A stretch of DNA of 64,000 nucleotides from Leifsonia virtsii (GTDB lineage: Bacteria; Actinomycetota; Actinomycetes; Actinomycetales; Microbacteriaceae): assembly GCF_030433675.1 (NCBI RefSeq), contig NZ_JAROCB010000003.1, positions 496,001-560,000 of the forward strand, in the 5' to 3' direction. Within the stretch, counting starts at the first letter, position 1; each line of letters starts with the position of its first letter. The notes below the pieces were generated by a model, which was not told where the DNA came from, made no database searches, and worked only from the letters and a program-made list of their open reading frames with translations. The translations under genes and the position numbers were made by a program. Positions 1 through 9,259 of the stretch are shown here, in pieces.

Positions 1-418
1 GCAGGACGGCGCCGACGCCGGTGACAAGGAACGCGAGCACGGTCCTCGCCGTGCCGAGCAACCGCTCCGCCGCGGCCATGACGGTGAGCGCCAGCAGCAC
101 CGTCGCGATCAGCTGGAGGGCGTCCTCCGGCACGAACAGGGCGGTGAACGGCGTCCACCACTGACCGGAGCGGATCGTCGTGGAGATGCCCGCCGCCCAC
201 AGCTGCGCCTGGCCGGCCGTCGTCGCAGGCAGGTACAGAGTGCCCGCGGCGACCGAGGTGAGCAGTGCGACGACCGCGAGCGCGATGCTCGCCGGTGCGA
301 TGCGGGCGTAGCGGAGCAGCGCGCGGCCGAAGCCGTCACCGCGCTCGTGGGGCGGCGGGGGAGAGGTGGGTGGCGAGCCGGGAGCGGGCCTGGTGCTCGC
401 GGTGTCTGCGGTGCTCAT
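1..418 (-). CDS. Membrane protein with rhomboid-like N-terminus (partial, runs off left edge)
   Basis: Only about the first 139 residues lie in the window; the gene starts at the ATG ending at 418 and continues past position 1. The protein begins with a Pro/Ser/Thr-rich, cytosolic-looking stretch, then a hydrophobic helix near residues 42-65, then a GQWWTPFTALFVP segment followed by at least two more hydrophobic helices. The G-x-WW-x(3)-T-x(2)-F pattern resembles the loop that opens the rhomboid fold, but the usual conserved His/Asn of an active rhomboid protease is not visible in the next helix (QLIATV). It lies 30 bp downstream of glyS on the same strand. A degenerate rhomboid-like module heading a larger protein is possible; the function is unknown because the rest is missing. 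Confidence 0.55.
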   Translation of the reverse strand, partial: MSTADTASTRPAPGSPPTSPPPPHERGDGFGRALLRYARIAPASIALAVVALLTSVAAGTLYLPATTAGQAQLWAAGISTTIRSGQWWTPFTALFVPEDALQLIATVLLALTVMAAAERLLGTARTVLAFLVTGVGAVL

Positions 419-448
419 GCCGGCCTCCGTCGCCTGAAGCGCTCCGCC

Positions 449-1837
449 TCAGATCTCCCGCAGACGCTCCGCCAGGTAGCGGTCGAGGCCCTCGAGCGGG
501 ATGCGTTCCTGCTGCATCGTGTCGCGGTCGCGGACCGTCACGGCGTCGTCCTCGAGCGAGTCGAAGTCGACGGTGACCGCGAGCGGCGTGCCGATCTCGT
601 CCTGGCGCCGGTAGCGACGGCCGATCGCGCCGGAGTCGTCGAAGTCGACGTTGCGGCGCTTGCGGAGCCGGTCGGCGAGGCCGCGCGCCAGAGGCGACAG
701 GGCCTCGTTGCGCGACAGCGGGAGCACGGCGACCTTGACCGGCGCGAGGCGCGGGTCGAGGCGCAGCACCGTGCGCTTGTCGGTGCCGCCCTTGGCGTTC
801 GGCACCTGCTCCTCGTCGTAGGCGTCGACCAGGAACGCCATCAGCGCGCGGGTCAGGCCGAAGGAGGGCTCGATCACGAACGGGACGTAGCGCTCGTTCT
901 TGTTCTGGTCGAAGTAGCTCAGGTCTTTGCCCGAGTGCTCGATGTGCGTCTTCAGGTCGAAGTCGGTGCGGTTCGCGACGCCCATCAGCTCGCCCCACTC
1001 GCTGCCGACGAAATCGAAGCGGTACTCGATGTCGATGGTGCGCTTGGAGTAGTGCGCCAGCGAGCCCTTCGGGTGCTCGAACCGGCGGATGTTCTCCGGC
1101 TTGATGCCGAGCTCGGTGAACCACTCCCAGGCGAGGTCGATCCAGGTGTCGAACCACTCCTCGTCGGTGCCGGGCTCGACGAAGTACTCGATCTCCATCT
1201 GCTCGAACTCGCGCGTGCGGAAGATGAAGTTGCCCGGCGTGATCTCGTTGCGGAACGCCTTGCCGATCTGGCCGATGCCGAACGGCGGCTTCTTGCGGGC
1301 GGCCTGCAGCACGTGGGCGAAGTCGGTGAAGATGCCCTGCGCGGTCTCCGGGCGCATGTAGTGGAGGCCGGACTCGTCGTCGACGACGCCGAGGTAGGTC
1401 TTCATGAGCCCCGAGAACTGGCGGATCGGCGTCCACTGGCCCACCTTGTCCGGGTGGTCGGGGTCGGCGATGTCGTCGAGCCCGTTCGCCGGCGGGTGGC
1501 CGTGCTCGGCAGCGTACGCCTCGAACAGGTGGTCGGCGCGGTAGCGCTTGTGGGTGATGAGCGACTCGGTCAGCGGGTCGCTGAAGACCTGCACGTGACC
1601 GGAGGCCTCCCACACGGCGGTGGGCAGGATGATGGCGGAGTCGAGGCCGACCATGTCGCCGCGGCCGCGCACGAACGCGTTCCACCACTCCCGCTTGATG
1701 TTCTCCTTCAGCTCGACGCCGAGGGGACCGTAATCCCACGCCGACCGGGTGCCGCCGTAGATCTCGCCGGAGGGGAAGACGAATCCGCGGTGCTGGGCGA
1801 GCGTGATGACGGAATCCAGTCTCGACGGTGCTGCCAT
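449..1837 (-). CDS. glyS: Glycyl-tRNA synthetase, homodimeric (alpha2) type
   Basis: This cytosolic class II synthetase charges tRNA-Gly with glycine. At 462 residues it has the length of the single-chain, dimeric type rather than the two-subunit GlyQ/GlyS type. The N-terminal part carries [13 protein letters not shown] (about residues 28-40), the glycine-pocket segment [10 protein letters not shown] (161-170), class II motif 2 (FRNEI at 195-199 through [11 protein letters not shown]) and motif 3 ([14 protein letters not shown]). The C-terminal ~100 residues, including [12 protein letters not shown], look like the usual anticodon-binding domain. The ATG at 1837 has an AGGGAG Shine-Dalgarno 6 nt upstream, and a TAGGAT box about 40 nt upstream could be its -10. 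Confidence 0.97.
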   Translation of the reverse strand: MAAPSRLDSVITLAQHRGFVFPSGEIYGGTRSAWDYGPLGVELKENIKREWWNAFVRGRGDMVGLDSAIILPTAVWEASGHVQVFSDPLTESLITHKRYRADHLFEAYAAEHGHPPANGLDDIADPDHPDKVGQWTPIRQFSGLMKTYLGVVDDESGLHYMRPETAQGIFTDFAHVLQAARKKPPFGIGQIGKAFRNEITPGNFIFRTREFEQMEIEYFVEPGTDEEWFDTWIDLAWEWFTELGIKPENIRRFEHPKGSLAHYSKRTIDIEYRFDFVGSEWGELMGVANRTDFDLKTHIEHSGKDLSYFDQNKNERYVPFVIEPSFGLTRALMAFLVDAYDEEQVPNAKGGTDKRTVLRLDPRLAPVKVAVLPLSRNEALSPLARGLADRLRKRRNVDFDDSGAIGRRYRRQDEIGTPLAVTVDFDSLEDDAVTVRDRDTMQQERIPLEGLDRYLAERLREI

Positions 1838-1899
1838 GGTGCTCCCTGTGCGGTGCGGGTGTGTGGGGACGCGTCCATCCTACTGAGGATGCGGGCGGC

Positions 1900-2550
1900 T
1901 CACCGGATCGGGAGGGTGACGGCCACTTTCGCGAGCGCCCGCTCGACCGCGGCGAGGTCCTTCGCGTCCGGGCAGCTGCCCATCAGATACGTGACGACCT
2001 CGGGCCTGCCGTACGCCCGGGCCCAGACCTCGACGCCGGCGCGCGTGCCCGTGCCGCGCACCAGCATCCCGTCCGCCACGGCCTTCGGCATGCGGCCGGC
2101 GGTGCCGGGGCGGGTGACGCGGAGCGGGTGCTGCTCGGCAGACGCGCGCATGGCCGGCCACTCCGCTCCCCACAGCGTGCCCATGAGGGCATCGGTGCTC
2201 GCCCGGTCGTCGTCGGGCACGATGAGCTCGTAGCCGGCGTGGGCCTCCGCGAGCTGCAGTGTGCAGCCGGTCGAGGCGGAGGAGTAGCCCCAGCGGCCCT
2301 CGCTCCGGGCACCGAGCGAGGGGTCGGGCGACCAGTCCGCCGTCGCAGCGAGCGATTCGCTCCACATCGGGCGGTCGGAGGCGCCGAGGCCCATCGCGCC
2401 GCGCCAGGTGAGCAGGTCGGGCCTTCCGGAAGCGCCCGCCGCGGTCGCGCAGCCGCCCAGCGCGACGGAGAGGGTGGACACGACGAGAACCGCTGCGGCA
2501 GCCCGCCGGCGGCGCGCGGCCCGGATCTGGCGCGTGGGGTGGTCGGTCAC
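1900..2550 (-). CDS. Putative lipoprotein, function unknown
   Basis: This 216-residue protein starts with an Arg-rich N-region and a hydrophobic helix ending in the lipobox LGGC (Cys34), so it should be exported, lipidated on Cys34 and held on the outer face of the membrane. The mature part holds two further cysteines (STGCTLQL and MGSCPD) that could form a disulfide, and no enzymatic motif that I recognise. The start is GTG; a GAGAGGACG run lies rather far upstream. It is transcribed in the same direction as the acetyltransferase gene before it and glyS after it. It resembles the small Cys-containing lipoproteins common in Microbacteriaceae; I cannot assign a role. Confidence 0.75.
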   Translation of the reverse strand: MTDHPTRQIRAARRRRAAAAVLVVSTLSVALGGCATAAGASGRPDLLTWRGAMGLGASDRPMWSESLAATADWSPDPSLGARSEGRWGYSSASTGCTLQLAEAHAGYELIVPDDDRASTDALMGTLWGAEWPAMRASAEQHPLRVTRPGTAGRMPKAVADGMLVRGTGTRAGVEVWARAYGRPEVVTYLMGSCPDAKDLAAVERALAKVAVTLPIR

Positions 2551-2632
2551 GGGCGGGTCGTCCTCTCGAGATGTCGGTCATCTTGAGGACGTAGTGCGTA
2601 CCCCGTCTATGACGGCGTGTCGCGCCGCCGGG

Positions 2633-3259
2633 TCAGCTCTGAGCGCGGTACTCCTGCTCGAGGATCGCGTACACGGCGGTGTCCGACCACTCGCCCTTGA
2701 AGATCTCGGTCTCGCGCAGCAGCGCCTCCTGCCGCATCCCGAGCCGCTCGCACAGCCGGGCTGAGGCGTCGTTGCGGGCGTCGAGCTGGGCGAACACGCG
2801 GTGGGCGCCGAGGGTCTCGAAGCACAGCTGCAGCACGCGCTGGGCCGCCTCGGTCGCGTAGCCTCTGCCGTGCACGGCGGGGTGGAACACCCAGCCCATC
2901 TCGAACTTGCCCCAGGTGGCGTTCTTCAGGAACAGGCTGATGTCGCCGATCACGCGGCCGGGGCCGCCGGACGGGTCGGCGAGCTCGACGGCGAAGACGA
3001 TGCCGTCGCCGTTCTCGGCGAGCCGGTTCATGGCGATGCGCTTGCGCAGGTGCTCGGCCGACTCGTCGTGGTCGTGCACCTCCCAGTAGAGGTACCGGAC
3101 GACGTCCTTCAGCTTCTGGTAGGCGTGCACGTCCTCCAGGTCGCCGGTGTTGAGCGGGCGCAGCAGCAGCCGCTCGGTGTGCAGCTGCTCGGCGGCGTAC
3201 GGCAGGCCGGCGGCTCCGTGCGGCGGGATGGCGGTGGTCGTGGTGGCTTCGTCGCTCAC
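2633..3259 (-). CDS. GNAT-family N-acetyltransferase, RimJ/RimL type
   Basis: The 208-residue protein has the typical opening of the RimJ/RimL-like GNAT group, ERLLLRPLNTGD (about residues 29-40). The central strand pair includes EMGWVFHPAVHGRGYATEAA, where R/Q-x-x-G-x-G/A for acetyl-CoA pyrophosphate binding appears as HGRGYA, followed by NDASARLCERLGM. It should transfer an acetyl group from acetyl-CoA to an amine; the substrate (ribosomal protein N-terminus, antibiotic or small molecule) cannot be told. The GTG start at 3259 has an AAGGAG Shine-Dalgarno 7 nt upstream. The gene follows hemA by 23 bp on the same strand, so the two are probably co-transcribed. Confidence 0.85.
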   Translation of the reverse strand: MSDEATTTTAIPPHGAAGLPYAAEQLHTERLLLRPLNTGDLEDVHAYQKLKDVVRYLYWEVHDHDESAEHLRKRIAMNRLAENGDGIVFAVELADPSGGPGRVIGDISLFLKNATWGKFEMGWVFHPAVHGRGYATEAAQRVLQLCFETLGAHRVFAQLDARNDASARLCERLGMRQEALLRETEIFKGEWSDTAVYAILEQEYRAQS

Positions 3260-3282
3260 GGTCGCTCCTTACGGGGTCGGGT

Positions 3283-4590
3283 TCAGGATGCCGCGGACTC
3301 GTCGTCCACGGCGGTCAGGCGCGGACGGCCGGCGGCCTCGGCGTCGACGTCCACGCCGAACAGCGCCGCGGCGCCCTCGATGAAGGCCCGTGCGTCGCCC
3401 TGTCGGGCGAGCTCCCGCGCCCGGACCGACGGCGTGTGCAGCAGAACGCCCGCGAGGTGGCGCAGGGCGGCCTCGGTCTCCTCGCTCGCGTCGCCGCGGC
3501 CGCGGGCGCGCTCGATCTCGGCGTCGAGCACGTCGAACACGTGCTTGCGCAGCGCGACGAGGGCAGGCGTGACGGCCTGCTCCGCGGTCTGGGCCCGGTA
3601 CTCCGCCGCCGCGGCGTCGACGATGCTGCGCGCGTCGTCGGCGGCCTGCAGCTCTTTCAGGGGCGCGTGGATGCTGATGGTCTCGAGGTCCAGCAGCTCG
3701 ACGCCGAGCAGCTCCGCGACGGCGGGGTCGACGTTGCGGGGGAGGCCAAGGTCGATGACCAGGCGGCGCTCGGCGGCGCCGGGGAGGGCGACGGCCTCGG
3801 CCAGCAGCGGCTCGGTCAGCACGTAGTCGGTGACGGCGGAGCAGGTGACGACGAGGTCGCTCTCGGCGAGCGCGGCCAGCAGGCCGGCGTGCTCGACCGG
3901 GGCGATGTCGTGCGACCGCGCGAACTTCGCGGCCCGGCCGGAGGGGGAGTAGACGCGCACGTCGGTCACGCCGCGGTCGCGGAGGGCCGCGAGGCTCGCG
4001 CCCGCGTACTTGCCGGTGCCGACCAGCAGCACCCGCGTCCGGGCCCAGTCGCTGACCCGGCTCTCGGCCAGGTCGAGCGCGAGGCGCACCATGGAGCGGC
4101 CGGCGGTCATGATCCCCGTGCGGTTCTTGACGCCGCGCGAGGTGCGGGAGGCGACCTGGAAGAGGCGCTCCAGCTCGCTCGTGACCGAGCCCGTGGCCCG
4201 GGCGGACTCCAGGGAGCGGCGCACCTGGCCCGCGATCTCGCCCTCGCCGACGACGACGGACTCGAGCCCGCTGCTGACGGCGAAGAGGTGCTCGGCGACG
4301 GCGTGGTCGCAGTAGACGGCGCTGGCCTCGCGGAGCACGGCGGGGTCGATCCCGGAGGCCGAGCTCACGGCGTCGATGACGGCCTCCGCCGACACCGCGC
4401 GAGCCGCGGGCAGGGGCTCGTCGATGTCGAGGTAGGCCTCGAAGCGGTTGCAGGTGGCAAGGACCACCGAGCCGGAGACGATGTCGCTGTGCTCTGCGAG
4501 TGCGGCGGTGATGGCCGGAGCGTGACGCTCGAGCCGTTCCAGGAGGTCGAAGTCCGCCGTACGGTGACTCGACGAGAAGCACAGAAGCAC
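3283..4590 (-). CDS. hemA: Glutamyl-tRNA reductase
   Basis: HemA reduces glutamyl-tRNA to glutamate-1-semialdehyde with NADPH, the committed step of C5 heme synthesis. With a GTG start at 4590 the protein is 435 residues and begins [15 protein letters not shown]. The catalytic cysteine is Cys47 in [26 protein letters not shown] matches the conserved segment that follows, then a Rossmann fold ([11 protein letters not shown]) and a helical dimerisation domain. An in-frame ATG at 4671 would add 27 basic, unconserved residues. I prefer 4590 because a TAGGCT -10 box (4598-4603) lies 7 nt before it, as expected for a leaderless transcript. The gene is divergent from hemE. Confidence 0.93.
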   Translation of the reverse strand: MLLCFSSSHRTADFDLLERLERHAPAITAALAEHSDIVSGSVVLATCNRFEAYLDIDEPLPAARAVSAEAVIDAVSSASGIDPAVLREASAVYCDHAVAEHLFAVSSGLESVVVGEGEIAGQVRRSLESARATGSVTSELERLFQVASRTSRGVKNRTGIMTAGRSMVRLALDLAESRVSDWARTRVLLVGTGKYAGASLAALRDRGVTDVRVYSPSGRAAKFARSHDIAPVEHAGLLAALAESDLVVTCSAVTDYVLTEPLLAEAVALPGAAERRLVIDLGLPRNVDPAVAELLGVELLDLETISIHAPLKELQAADDARSIVDAAAAEYRAQTAEQAVTPALVALRKHVFDVLDAEIERARGRGDASEETEAALRHLAGVLLHTPSVRARELARQGDARAFIEGAAALFGVDVDAEAAGRPRLTAVDDESAAS

Positions 4591-4597
4591 GACCGAA

Positions 4598-4603
4598 AGC
4601 CTA
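4598..4603 (-). promoter_or_regulatory. -10 box of hemA, leaderless start
   Basis: TAGGCT on the minus strand lies 7 nt before the hemA GTG at 4590, with a TTCGAA-like -35 about 18 nt further upstream. Transcription would start at or next to the start codon. Confidence 0.6.
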
Positions 4604-4691
4604 CGCTTGCGTTCGATCGACTTCGAATCGGCCCACAGCTTCCGTTCAGCCCCCAGGTTCCCACCAGACACGGCACTGGCAGAATCGTGTG

Positions 4692-5837
4692 GTGACCTCC
4701 CTCGGACCCGAACATCCCCTCTCCTCCGGCCGCACCGCGTCCAGCCGCCTCGTGCGGGCCTACCAGGGCGAGCGCCAGGAGGTGACCCCGGTCTGGTTCA
4801 TGCGCCAGGCCGGCCGCTCCCTGCCCGAGTACCGCGAGCTGCGCGTCGGCACGCGCATGCTCGACGCGTGCCTCGACCCCGCGATGGCGAGCGAGATCAC
4901 ACTGCAGCCCGTCCGCCGCCACAAGGTGGATGCGGGCATCTTCTTCAGCGACATCGTCGTGCCCCTGAAGCTCGCCGGCGTGGCGGTGGAGATCGTCCCC
5001 GGCAAAGGCCCGGTGTTCGAGCAGCCCGTGCGCACGGCGGCCGACGTCGACCGGCTGACCGCCATCGACCCGGCGTCGCTCGGCGACGAGGTGTTCGCGC
5101 CCATCCAGGAGGCCGTGCGCCTGACGATCGCCGAGCTGGGGGAGACCCCGCTCATCGGCTTCGCCGGCGCACCGTTCACCCTGGCCGCGTACCTGGTGGA
5201 GGGCGGCCCGTCGAAGGACCACATCCGTGCGCGCACCCTGATGCACGCCGACCCGGAGGCGTGGGCGCGCCTCATGGCCTGGACGGCCGACATCTCCGGC
5301 GCCTTCCTTCGCGCCCAGGTGCTCTCCGGCGCCAGTGCGGCGCAGCTGTTCGACTCGTGGGCCGGCTCCCTCTCGCTGCACGACTACACGACCCACGTCG
5401 CGCCGGCCTCCGCCCGTGCGTTGTCGCACGTGCGCGACCTGGCGTACGAGGTCCCGCAGCCTGCGTCGGCGGGCGCGGAGCCGCCGATCGACGAGCTGGT
5501 GCGCAACGTGCCGCTCGTCCACTTCGGCGTCGGGACCGGCGAGCTGCTGAAGGCGATGCACGAGGTGGGCGCGGACACGGTCGGCGTCGACTACCGCATC
5601 CCGCTCGACGAGGCGAGCCGTCGCCTCGGCCACGTCGTGCCGGTGCAGGGCAACGTCGACCCCGCGATGCTCGACGCTCCGTGGGCGGTGCTGGAGGCGC
5701 ACGTCCGCGACGTGCTCGACCGCGGCCGTGAGGCGCCCGCCCATGTGCTCAACCTGGGGCACGGCGTGCCGCCGGAGACCGACCCGACCGTGCTCACCCG
5801 CGTGGTCGAGCTCGTCCACGGGTGGCGACCGGAATGA
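4692..5837 (+). CDS. hemE: Uroporphyrinogen III decarboxylase
   Basis: HemE removes four acetate carboxyls from uroporphyrinogen III to give coproporphyrinogen III in the cytosol. The 381-residue protein carries the substrate-pocket motif [14 protein letters not shown] near the N-terminus, [16 protein letters not shown] in the middle, and [10 protein letters not shown] and LNLGHGV toward the end, all family hallmarks. Two adjacent GTG codons (4689 and 4692) are possible starts. I chose 4692 because an imperfect -10 box, CAGAAT (4680-4685), ends 6 nt before it, the same spacing seen at many genes here. It is divergent from hemA, and its TGA overlaps the hemY ATG by 4 bp, so the two are probably translationally coupled. 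Confidence 0.95.
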   Translation: MTSLGPEHPLSSGRTASSRLVRAYQGERQEVTPVWFMRQAGRSLPEYRELRVGTRMLDACLDPAMASEITLQPVRRHKVDAGIFFSDIVVPLKLAGVAVEIVPGKGPVFEQPVRTAADVDRLTAIDPASLGDEVFAPIQEAVRLTIAELGETPLIGFAGAPFTLAAYLVEGGPSKDHIRARTLMHADPEAWARLMAWTADISGAFLRAQVLSGASAAQLFDSWAGSLSLHDYTTHVAPASARALSHVRDLAYEVPQPASAGAEPPIDELVRNVPLVHFGVGTGELLKAMHEVGADTVGVDYRIPLDEASRRLGHVVPVQGNVDPAMLDAPWAVLEAHVRDVLDRGREAPAHVLNLGHGVPPETDPTVLTRVVELVHGWRPE

Positions 5838-7462
5838 GCGACCTGCCGGACGACGCGCAGGGCGGACACGCCGACGACCTCGGCGACGAGATCCGCCACG
5901 CCGTCGAGGCGCCGCCGACCCGGATCGTCGTGATCGGCGGCGGGATGGCCGGCCTGGTCGTCGCCCGCGAGTGCGCGCGTCCCGGTTTCGCCGTCACCCT
6001 GCTGGAGGGGTCGGACCGCGTCGGCGGCAGCGTCGCACCGCTGGAGATCGGCGGGATGACGCTCGACGCCGGCGCCGAGAGCTTCGCCACCCGGGGCGGT
6101 CACGTCGCAGAGCTGCTCGACGACCTGGGCCTCGGCGGCGACGTCGTGCAGCCGAACCCGTCCGGCGCGTGGGTGCGGCACGGCTCGCGGTCGGTCCCGC
6201 TGCCCAAGGCCGGGCTGCTCGGCATCCCGAGCTCTCCGCTCGCCCGCGACGTCGTGGACGCGATCGGCTGGTCGGGTGCGCTGCGCGCGTACCTCGACCG
6301 CCTGACGCCCGTGCTGAAGATCGGCACGGAGCGCCGCCTCGGCACCCTCGTGCGCAAGCGCATGGGCCGGAAGGTGCTCGACCTGCTCGTGGCGCCGGTC
6401 GCGACCGGCGTGTACTCGGCCTCACCGGACGAACTGGATGTGGACGTCGTCGCGCCCGGCCTCAACGCAGCCCTGACCCGGCTCGGCTCGCTCTCCGGCG
6501 CGGTCGGCGAACTGCGGTCGGCGTCGAAGGCCGGCAGCGCGGTCGGGGGCATCCGCGGAGGGATGTGGCGGCTCCCGCAGGCGCTCGCCGCGGATATCGA
6601 GGCGCGAGGCGGCGTGCTGCGCACCGGCGCGCCGGTCGCTGCGGTCGAGCCGTGGTCGCCGCCGACGGCCGAGGAGGCGGCGCAGGTCGTCGTCGACTCG
6701 ATCCTCGCGGAGGAGCCCGACGCGGAGGAGCTCGACGCGGAGGAGCAGGAGCAGGAGGCCCGCTGGGTGGTCCGTCTCGCCGACGGCGAGGAGCTCGCCG
6801 CCGACGCGGTCGTGCTCGCGTCGCCGGCCGATGCGTCCCTCGAGCTGCTGGCCTCCGCCGACCCCGCGCTCGCGGCGCTCGCCGGGCTCGACTGGCCGGC
6901 CGCCTCCAGCGTCGAGCTCGTCACCCTCGTGGTGGCCGACGAGCGACTGGACACGACTCCCGTGGGCACGGGCGTGCTGGTGGCCGACCTGCCCGGATCC
7001 GACGTGAAGGCCAAGGCGATGACGCACTCCAGCGCCAAGTGGGCGTGGGTGGCGGAGGCGGCGGGCGACGGCACACACGTGGTCCGGCTCTCCTACGGCC
7101 GGGCCGGCCGTCCGGCGGACACCCTCGGGCTGGGCGACGACGAACTCAAGGCGCAGGCCGTCGCCGACGTGGCGCGGCTGCTCAATATTCCGTTCCCGGA
7201 ATCCTCCGTGACCGCATTCGCGCGGACCCCCTGGACGAACGCCCTGCCTTATGCGACAGTGGGGCAGCGGGAACGCATCCAGCGGGTCCGCTCCGAGGTC
7301 GACGGCGTCGAGGGTCTCGAGGTCACCGGGTCCTGGCTCACCGGCACGGGCCTCGCCTCCGTGATCCCGGATGCGCGCCGCACGGCCGAACGTGTGCGAG
7401 GTCTGCGCTGGAAGGGTCTGACAGATGCCCTCCGTGCGGAGACCGGCACAGCAGACGACTGA
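5834..7462 (+). CDS. hemY: Coproporphyrinogen III oxidase (HemY/CgoX), FAD-dependent
   Basis: The 542-residue flavoprotein has the N-terminal dinucleotide-binding motif [11 protein letters not shown] (residues 31-41) and the second signature [11 protein letters not shown], as in protoporphyrinogen-oxidase-type enzymes. In actinobacteria with HemQ, which is present here, this enzyme oxidises coproporphyrinogen III to coproporphyrin III with O2 rather than making protoporphyrin. It is longer than the usual ~450-470 residues because of an N-terminal extension and an acidic Glu/Asp/Gln-rich insert (about residues 295-316). The ATG overlaps the hemE stop (ATGA). Three small membrane-protein genes follow before the pathway resumes with hemQ. 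Confidence 0.93.
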   Translation: MSDLPDDAQGGHADDLGDEIRHAVEAPPTRIVVIGGGMAGLVVARECARPGFAVTLLEGSDRVGGSVAPLEIGGMTLDAGAESFATRGGHVAELLDDLGLGGDVVQPNPSGAWVRHGSRSVPLPKAGLLGIPSSPLARDVVDAIGWSGALRAYLDRLTPVLKIGTERRLGTLVRKRMGRKVLDLLVAPVATGVYSASPDELDVDVVAPGLNAALTRLGSLSGAVGELRSASKAGSAVGGIRGGMWRLPQALAADIEARGGVLRTGAPVAAVEPWSPPTAEEAAQVVVDSILAEEPDAEELDAEEQEQEARWVVRLADGEELAADAVVLASPADASLELLASADPALAALAGLDWPAASSVELVTLVVADERLDTTPVGTGVLVADLPGSDVKAKAMTHSSAKWAWVAEAAGDGTHVVRLSYGRAGRPADTLGLGDDELKAQAVADVARLLNIPFPESSVTAFARTPWTNALPYATVGQRERIQRVRSEVDGVEGLEVTGSWLTGTGLASVIPDARRTAERVRGLRWKGLTDALRAETGTADD

Positions 7463-7486
7463 ACAGACTCGAGAGAGGGACACGGT

Positions 7487-7810
7487 ATGCGGGGCAAACT
7501 CCTCTTCGTCGCCGGAGCGGCGGTGGGCTTCGTGCTCGGCGCGCGCGCCGGACGCGAACGCTACGACCAGCTCAAGGAGGCCGCCACCCGCGCGTGGCAG
7601 TCCCCGGCCGTGCAGAAGCAGGTACACGCGGTCGAGGACTTCGTGGCGGAGAAGGCGGGCGAGTTCCCCGACACCGTCTACATCACCGTGAAGCGCGCGA
7701 TCGTCCGTGCGAACCAGCGCCGCCGGGAGGCCCGCGCCCCCTATCCGCCGTCCCCGGCCGCCGAGGCCGCGATCCGTCAGGCCGAACGCCCCGGCGACAC
7801 GTCGTCCTGA
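7487..7810 (+). CDS. Small YtxH-like membrane protein
   Basis: This 107-residue protein starts with a Gly/Ala-rich hydrophobic segment (LLFVAGAAVGFVLGARAGRE, about residues 5-24) followed by a charged amphipathic region. The GF-x-LGARAGRERYDQLK arrangement is typical of YtxH-like small membrane proteins in actinobacteria; the function is unknown. A GAGAGGG Shine-Dalgarno precedes the ATG. It lies 24 bp after hemY and is the first of three small membrane-protein genes inside the heme cluster. Confidence 0.75.
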   Translation: MRGKLLFVAGAAVGFVLGARAGRERYDQLKEAATRAWQSPAVQKQVHAVEDFVAEKAGEFPDTVYITVKRAIVRANQRRREARAPYPPSPAAEAAIRQAERPGDTSS

Positions 7811-7847
7811 CGGGGGTACTCTACGGAAACGATGAGGGGAGACGCCG

Positions 7848-8273
7848 ATGACCGACCGTGAACAGCCGGCCGCCGCCGGAGCACGCGCCCGTTCGCTCGG
7901 AGCACTGGTCTCCGACCTCCCACGTCTCGTCGTCGAGCTCCTCAAGGCCGAGCTCAACCACCTGAAGGCCGAGTTCGCCGAGAAGGCGAAGTATGCCGGG
8001 GTCGGCATAGGACTTTTCGCCTTCGCCGCGTTCCTCCTCTTCTTCGCCTTCGGCACCCTCGTCGCGGCGGCGATCCTCGGGATCGCGGTGGCGCTGCCCG
8101 CGTGGGCGGCCGCGCTGATCGTCTTCGGCGCGCTCGTCGTGATCGCGGTCGTGCTGGCGCTGATCGGCGCCCGGTCGTTCAAGAAGATGGACGGCGTGGC
8201 GCCGTCGCAGACCATCGCGAGCATCAAGCAGGACGCCGACGCGCTGAAGGGACTGGGGAAGTATGACAACTGA
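7848..8273 (+). CDS. Holin-X-like (actinobacterial phage-holin superfamily III) membrane protein
   Basis: The 141-residue protein has an amphipathic N-terminal region (LVSDLPRLVVELLKAELNHLKAEFAEKAKYAG), then two long hydrophobic helices separated by a tight turn (about residues 46-75 and 80-106), then a short charged tail. This is the layout of the chromosomal family annotated as putative actinobacterial Holin-X. These are housekeeping membrane proteins; nothing phage-like surrounds the gene. A GGGGAG Shine-Dalgarno lies upstream, and the 3' end overlaps the next gene by 11 bp. The regular partnership with a DUF3618 gene suggests the two products act together in the membrane, which is inference. 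Confidence 0.8.
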   Translation: MTDREQPAAAGARARSLGALVSDLPRLVVELLKAELNHLKAEFAEKAKYAGVGIGLFAFAAFLLFFAFGTLVAAAILGIAVALPAWAAALIVFGALVVIAVVLALIGARSFKKMDGVAPSQTIASIKQDADALKGLGKYDN

Positions 8274-8478
8274 CCGCAGCGACGTCGATCGCGCCCGCGC
8301 CGAGCTGGCGGCGACGATCGACGCCATCGAGTACAAGCTCAACGTCCCGAAGCGCACCGCTGAGCGCCTCCAGCGGCTCCGGAAGGAGAACCCTGCCGCC
8401 CTCGTCGGCCTCTCGGTCGGCGTGGCGGTGGCGGTCGGGGGGATCGTGTGGGGCGTCGTCCGGCTCGTCCGCCGGTGA
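8263..8478 (+). CDS. DUF3618-family small membrane protein
   Basis: This 71-residue protein has the DUF3618 pattern: an N-terminal helix RARAELAATIDAIEYKLNVPKR (about residues 10-31) followed by a single C-terminal transmembrane helix (ALVGLSVGVAVAVGGIVWGVV) and a basic end. Its start lies inside the preceding Holin-X-like gene (11-bp overlap), which strongly suggests translational coupling and a shared role. The biochemical function of the family is unknown. Confidence 0.8.
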   Translation: MTTDRSDVDRARAELAATIDAIEYKLNVPKRTAERLQRLRKENPAALVGLSVGVAVAVGGIVWGVVRLVRR

Positions 8479-8527
8479 GCAGCCGCCCTTTTTTGGCCTT
8501 CTCAGCTTTCAGAGGGAGACTGTGGGT

Positions 8528-9259
8528 ATGAGTACCCCGGCTGCCGTTCCGGCAGAGTCGTCCGCCCCCGAGACCCCCGACGAGAACCCGACCGGCTTCA
8601 CGCTCTGGGCCGTGCTCCGCCGTGACCCCGCCCGCCCCGACGACCTCGACGGCACCGACGTGCCGAAGGCCGTCTCCGAGTTGGAGGGAGTCATCGCCGA
8701 CATCGAGCTGCAGGGTGTGACCACCCGCGGCCTGTACGACGTGTCCGGCCTCCGCGCCGACGCCGACGTGATGATCTGGCTGCACGGTCCCGAAGCCGAG
8801 ACGCTGCAGTGGGGCCTGCGCCAGCTGCGCCGCACCCGGCTGCTGAAGGCGCTCCTCCCCACCTGGAACGCGATGGGCGTCCACCGCGACGCCGAGTTCA
8901 ACAAGGCGCACGTCCCCGGCTTCCTGCGCGGCGTCGAGCCGAAGGGCTGGCTCACCGTCTACCCCTTCGTCCGCAGCTACGAGTGGTACCTGCTGCCCGA
9001 CGACGAGCGCTCGAAGATGCTCGCCGATCACGGCAGGAAGGGCGCCGCGTTCCGCTCCGTCATCGCCAACACGGTCGCGTCGTTCGCGCTCGGCGACTAC
9101 GAGTGGCTGCTCCCGATGGAGGCCGACGAGCTCACCGACCTGGTCGACATGATGCGCGAGCTGCGCTACACCGAGGCGCGCCGCCACGTGCGCGAGGAGG
9201 TGCCGTTCTTCACGGGCCGGCGCATCCAGCCCGCCGAGGTCGTGGAGGTCCTCCAGTGA
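8528..9259 (+). CDS. hemQ: Coproheme decarboxylase (HemQ/ChdC)
   Basis: HemQ converts coproheme to heme b by oxidative decarboxylation of two propionates using H2O2, the last step of the coproporphyrin-dependent route. The 243-residue protein is a chlorite-dismutase-like dimeric alpha/beta barrel. The catalytic-tyrosine region is visible as TVYPFVRSYEWYLLP and the proximal-histidine helix as LADHGRKG. I chose the ATG at 8528 because a GAGGGAG Shine-Dalgarno ends 9 nt upstream; the GTG at 8522 is too close to it. The gene ends in a GTGA overlap with hemH. Its presence decides that hemY and hemH here work on coproporphyrin. Confidence 0.95.
   Translation: MSTPAAVPAESSAPETPDENPTGFTLWAVLRRDPARPDDLDGTDVPKAVSELEGVIADIELQGVTTRGLYDVSGLRADADVMIWLHGPEAETLQWGLRQLRRTRLLKALLPTWNAMGVHRDAEFNKAHVPGFLRGVEPKGWLTVYPFVRSYEWYLLPDDERSKMLADHGRKGAAFRSVIANTVASFALGDYEWLLPMEADELTDLVDMMRELRYTEARRHVREEVPFFTGRRIQPAEVVEVLQ

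Noticed and set aside
4591-4671. Longer hemA starting at the ATG at 4671
   Set aside because: The extra 27 residues are basic and unlike any HemA N-terminus, and the -10 box at 4598-4603 would lie inside the coding region.
7848-8273. Holin-like protein as evidence for a prophage
   Set aside because: The Holin-X-like family is chromosomal in actinobacteria, and no lysin, terminase, capsid or integrase gene is near.
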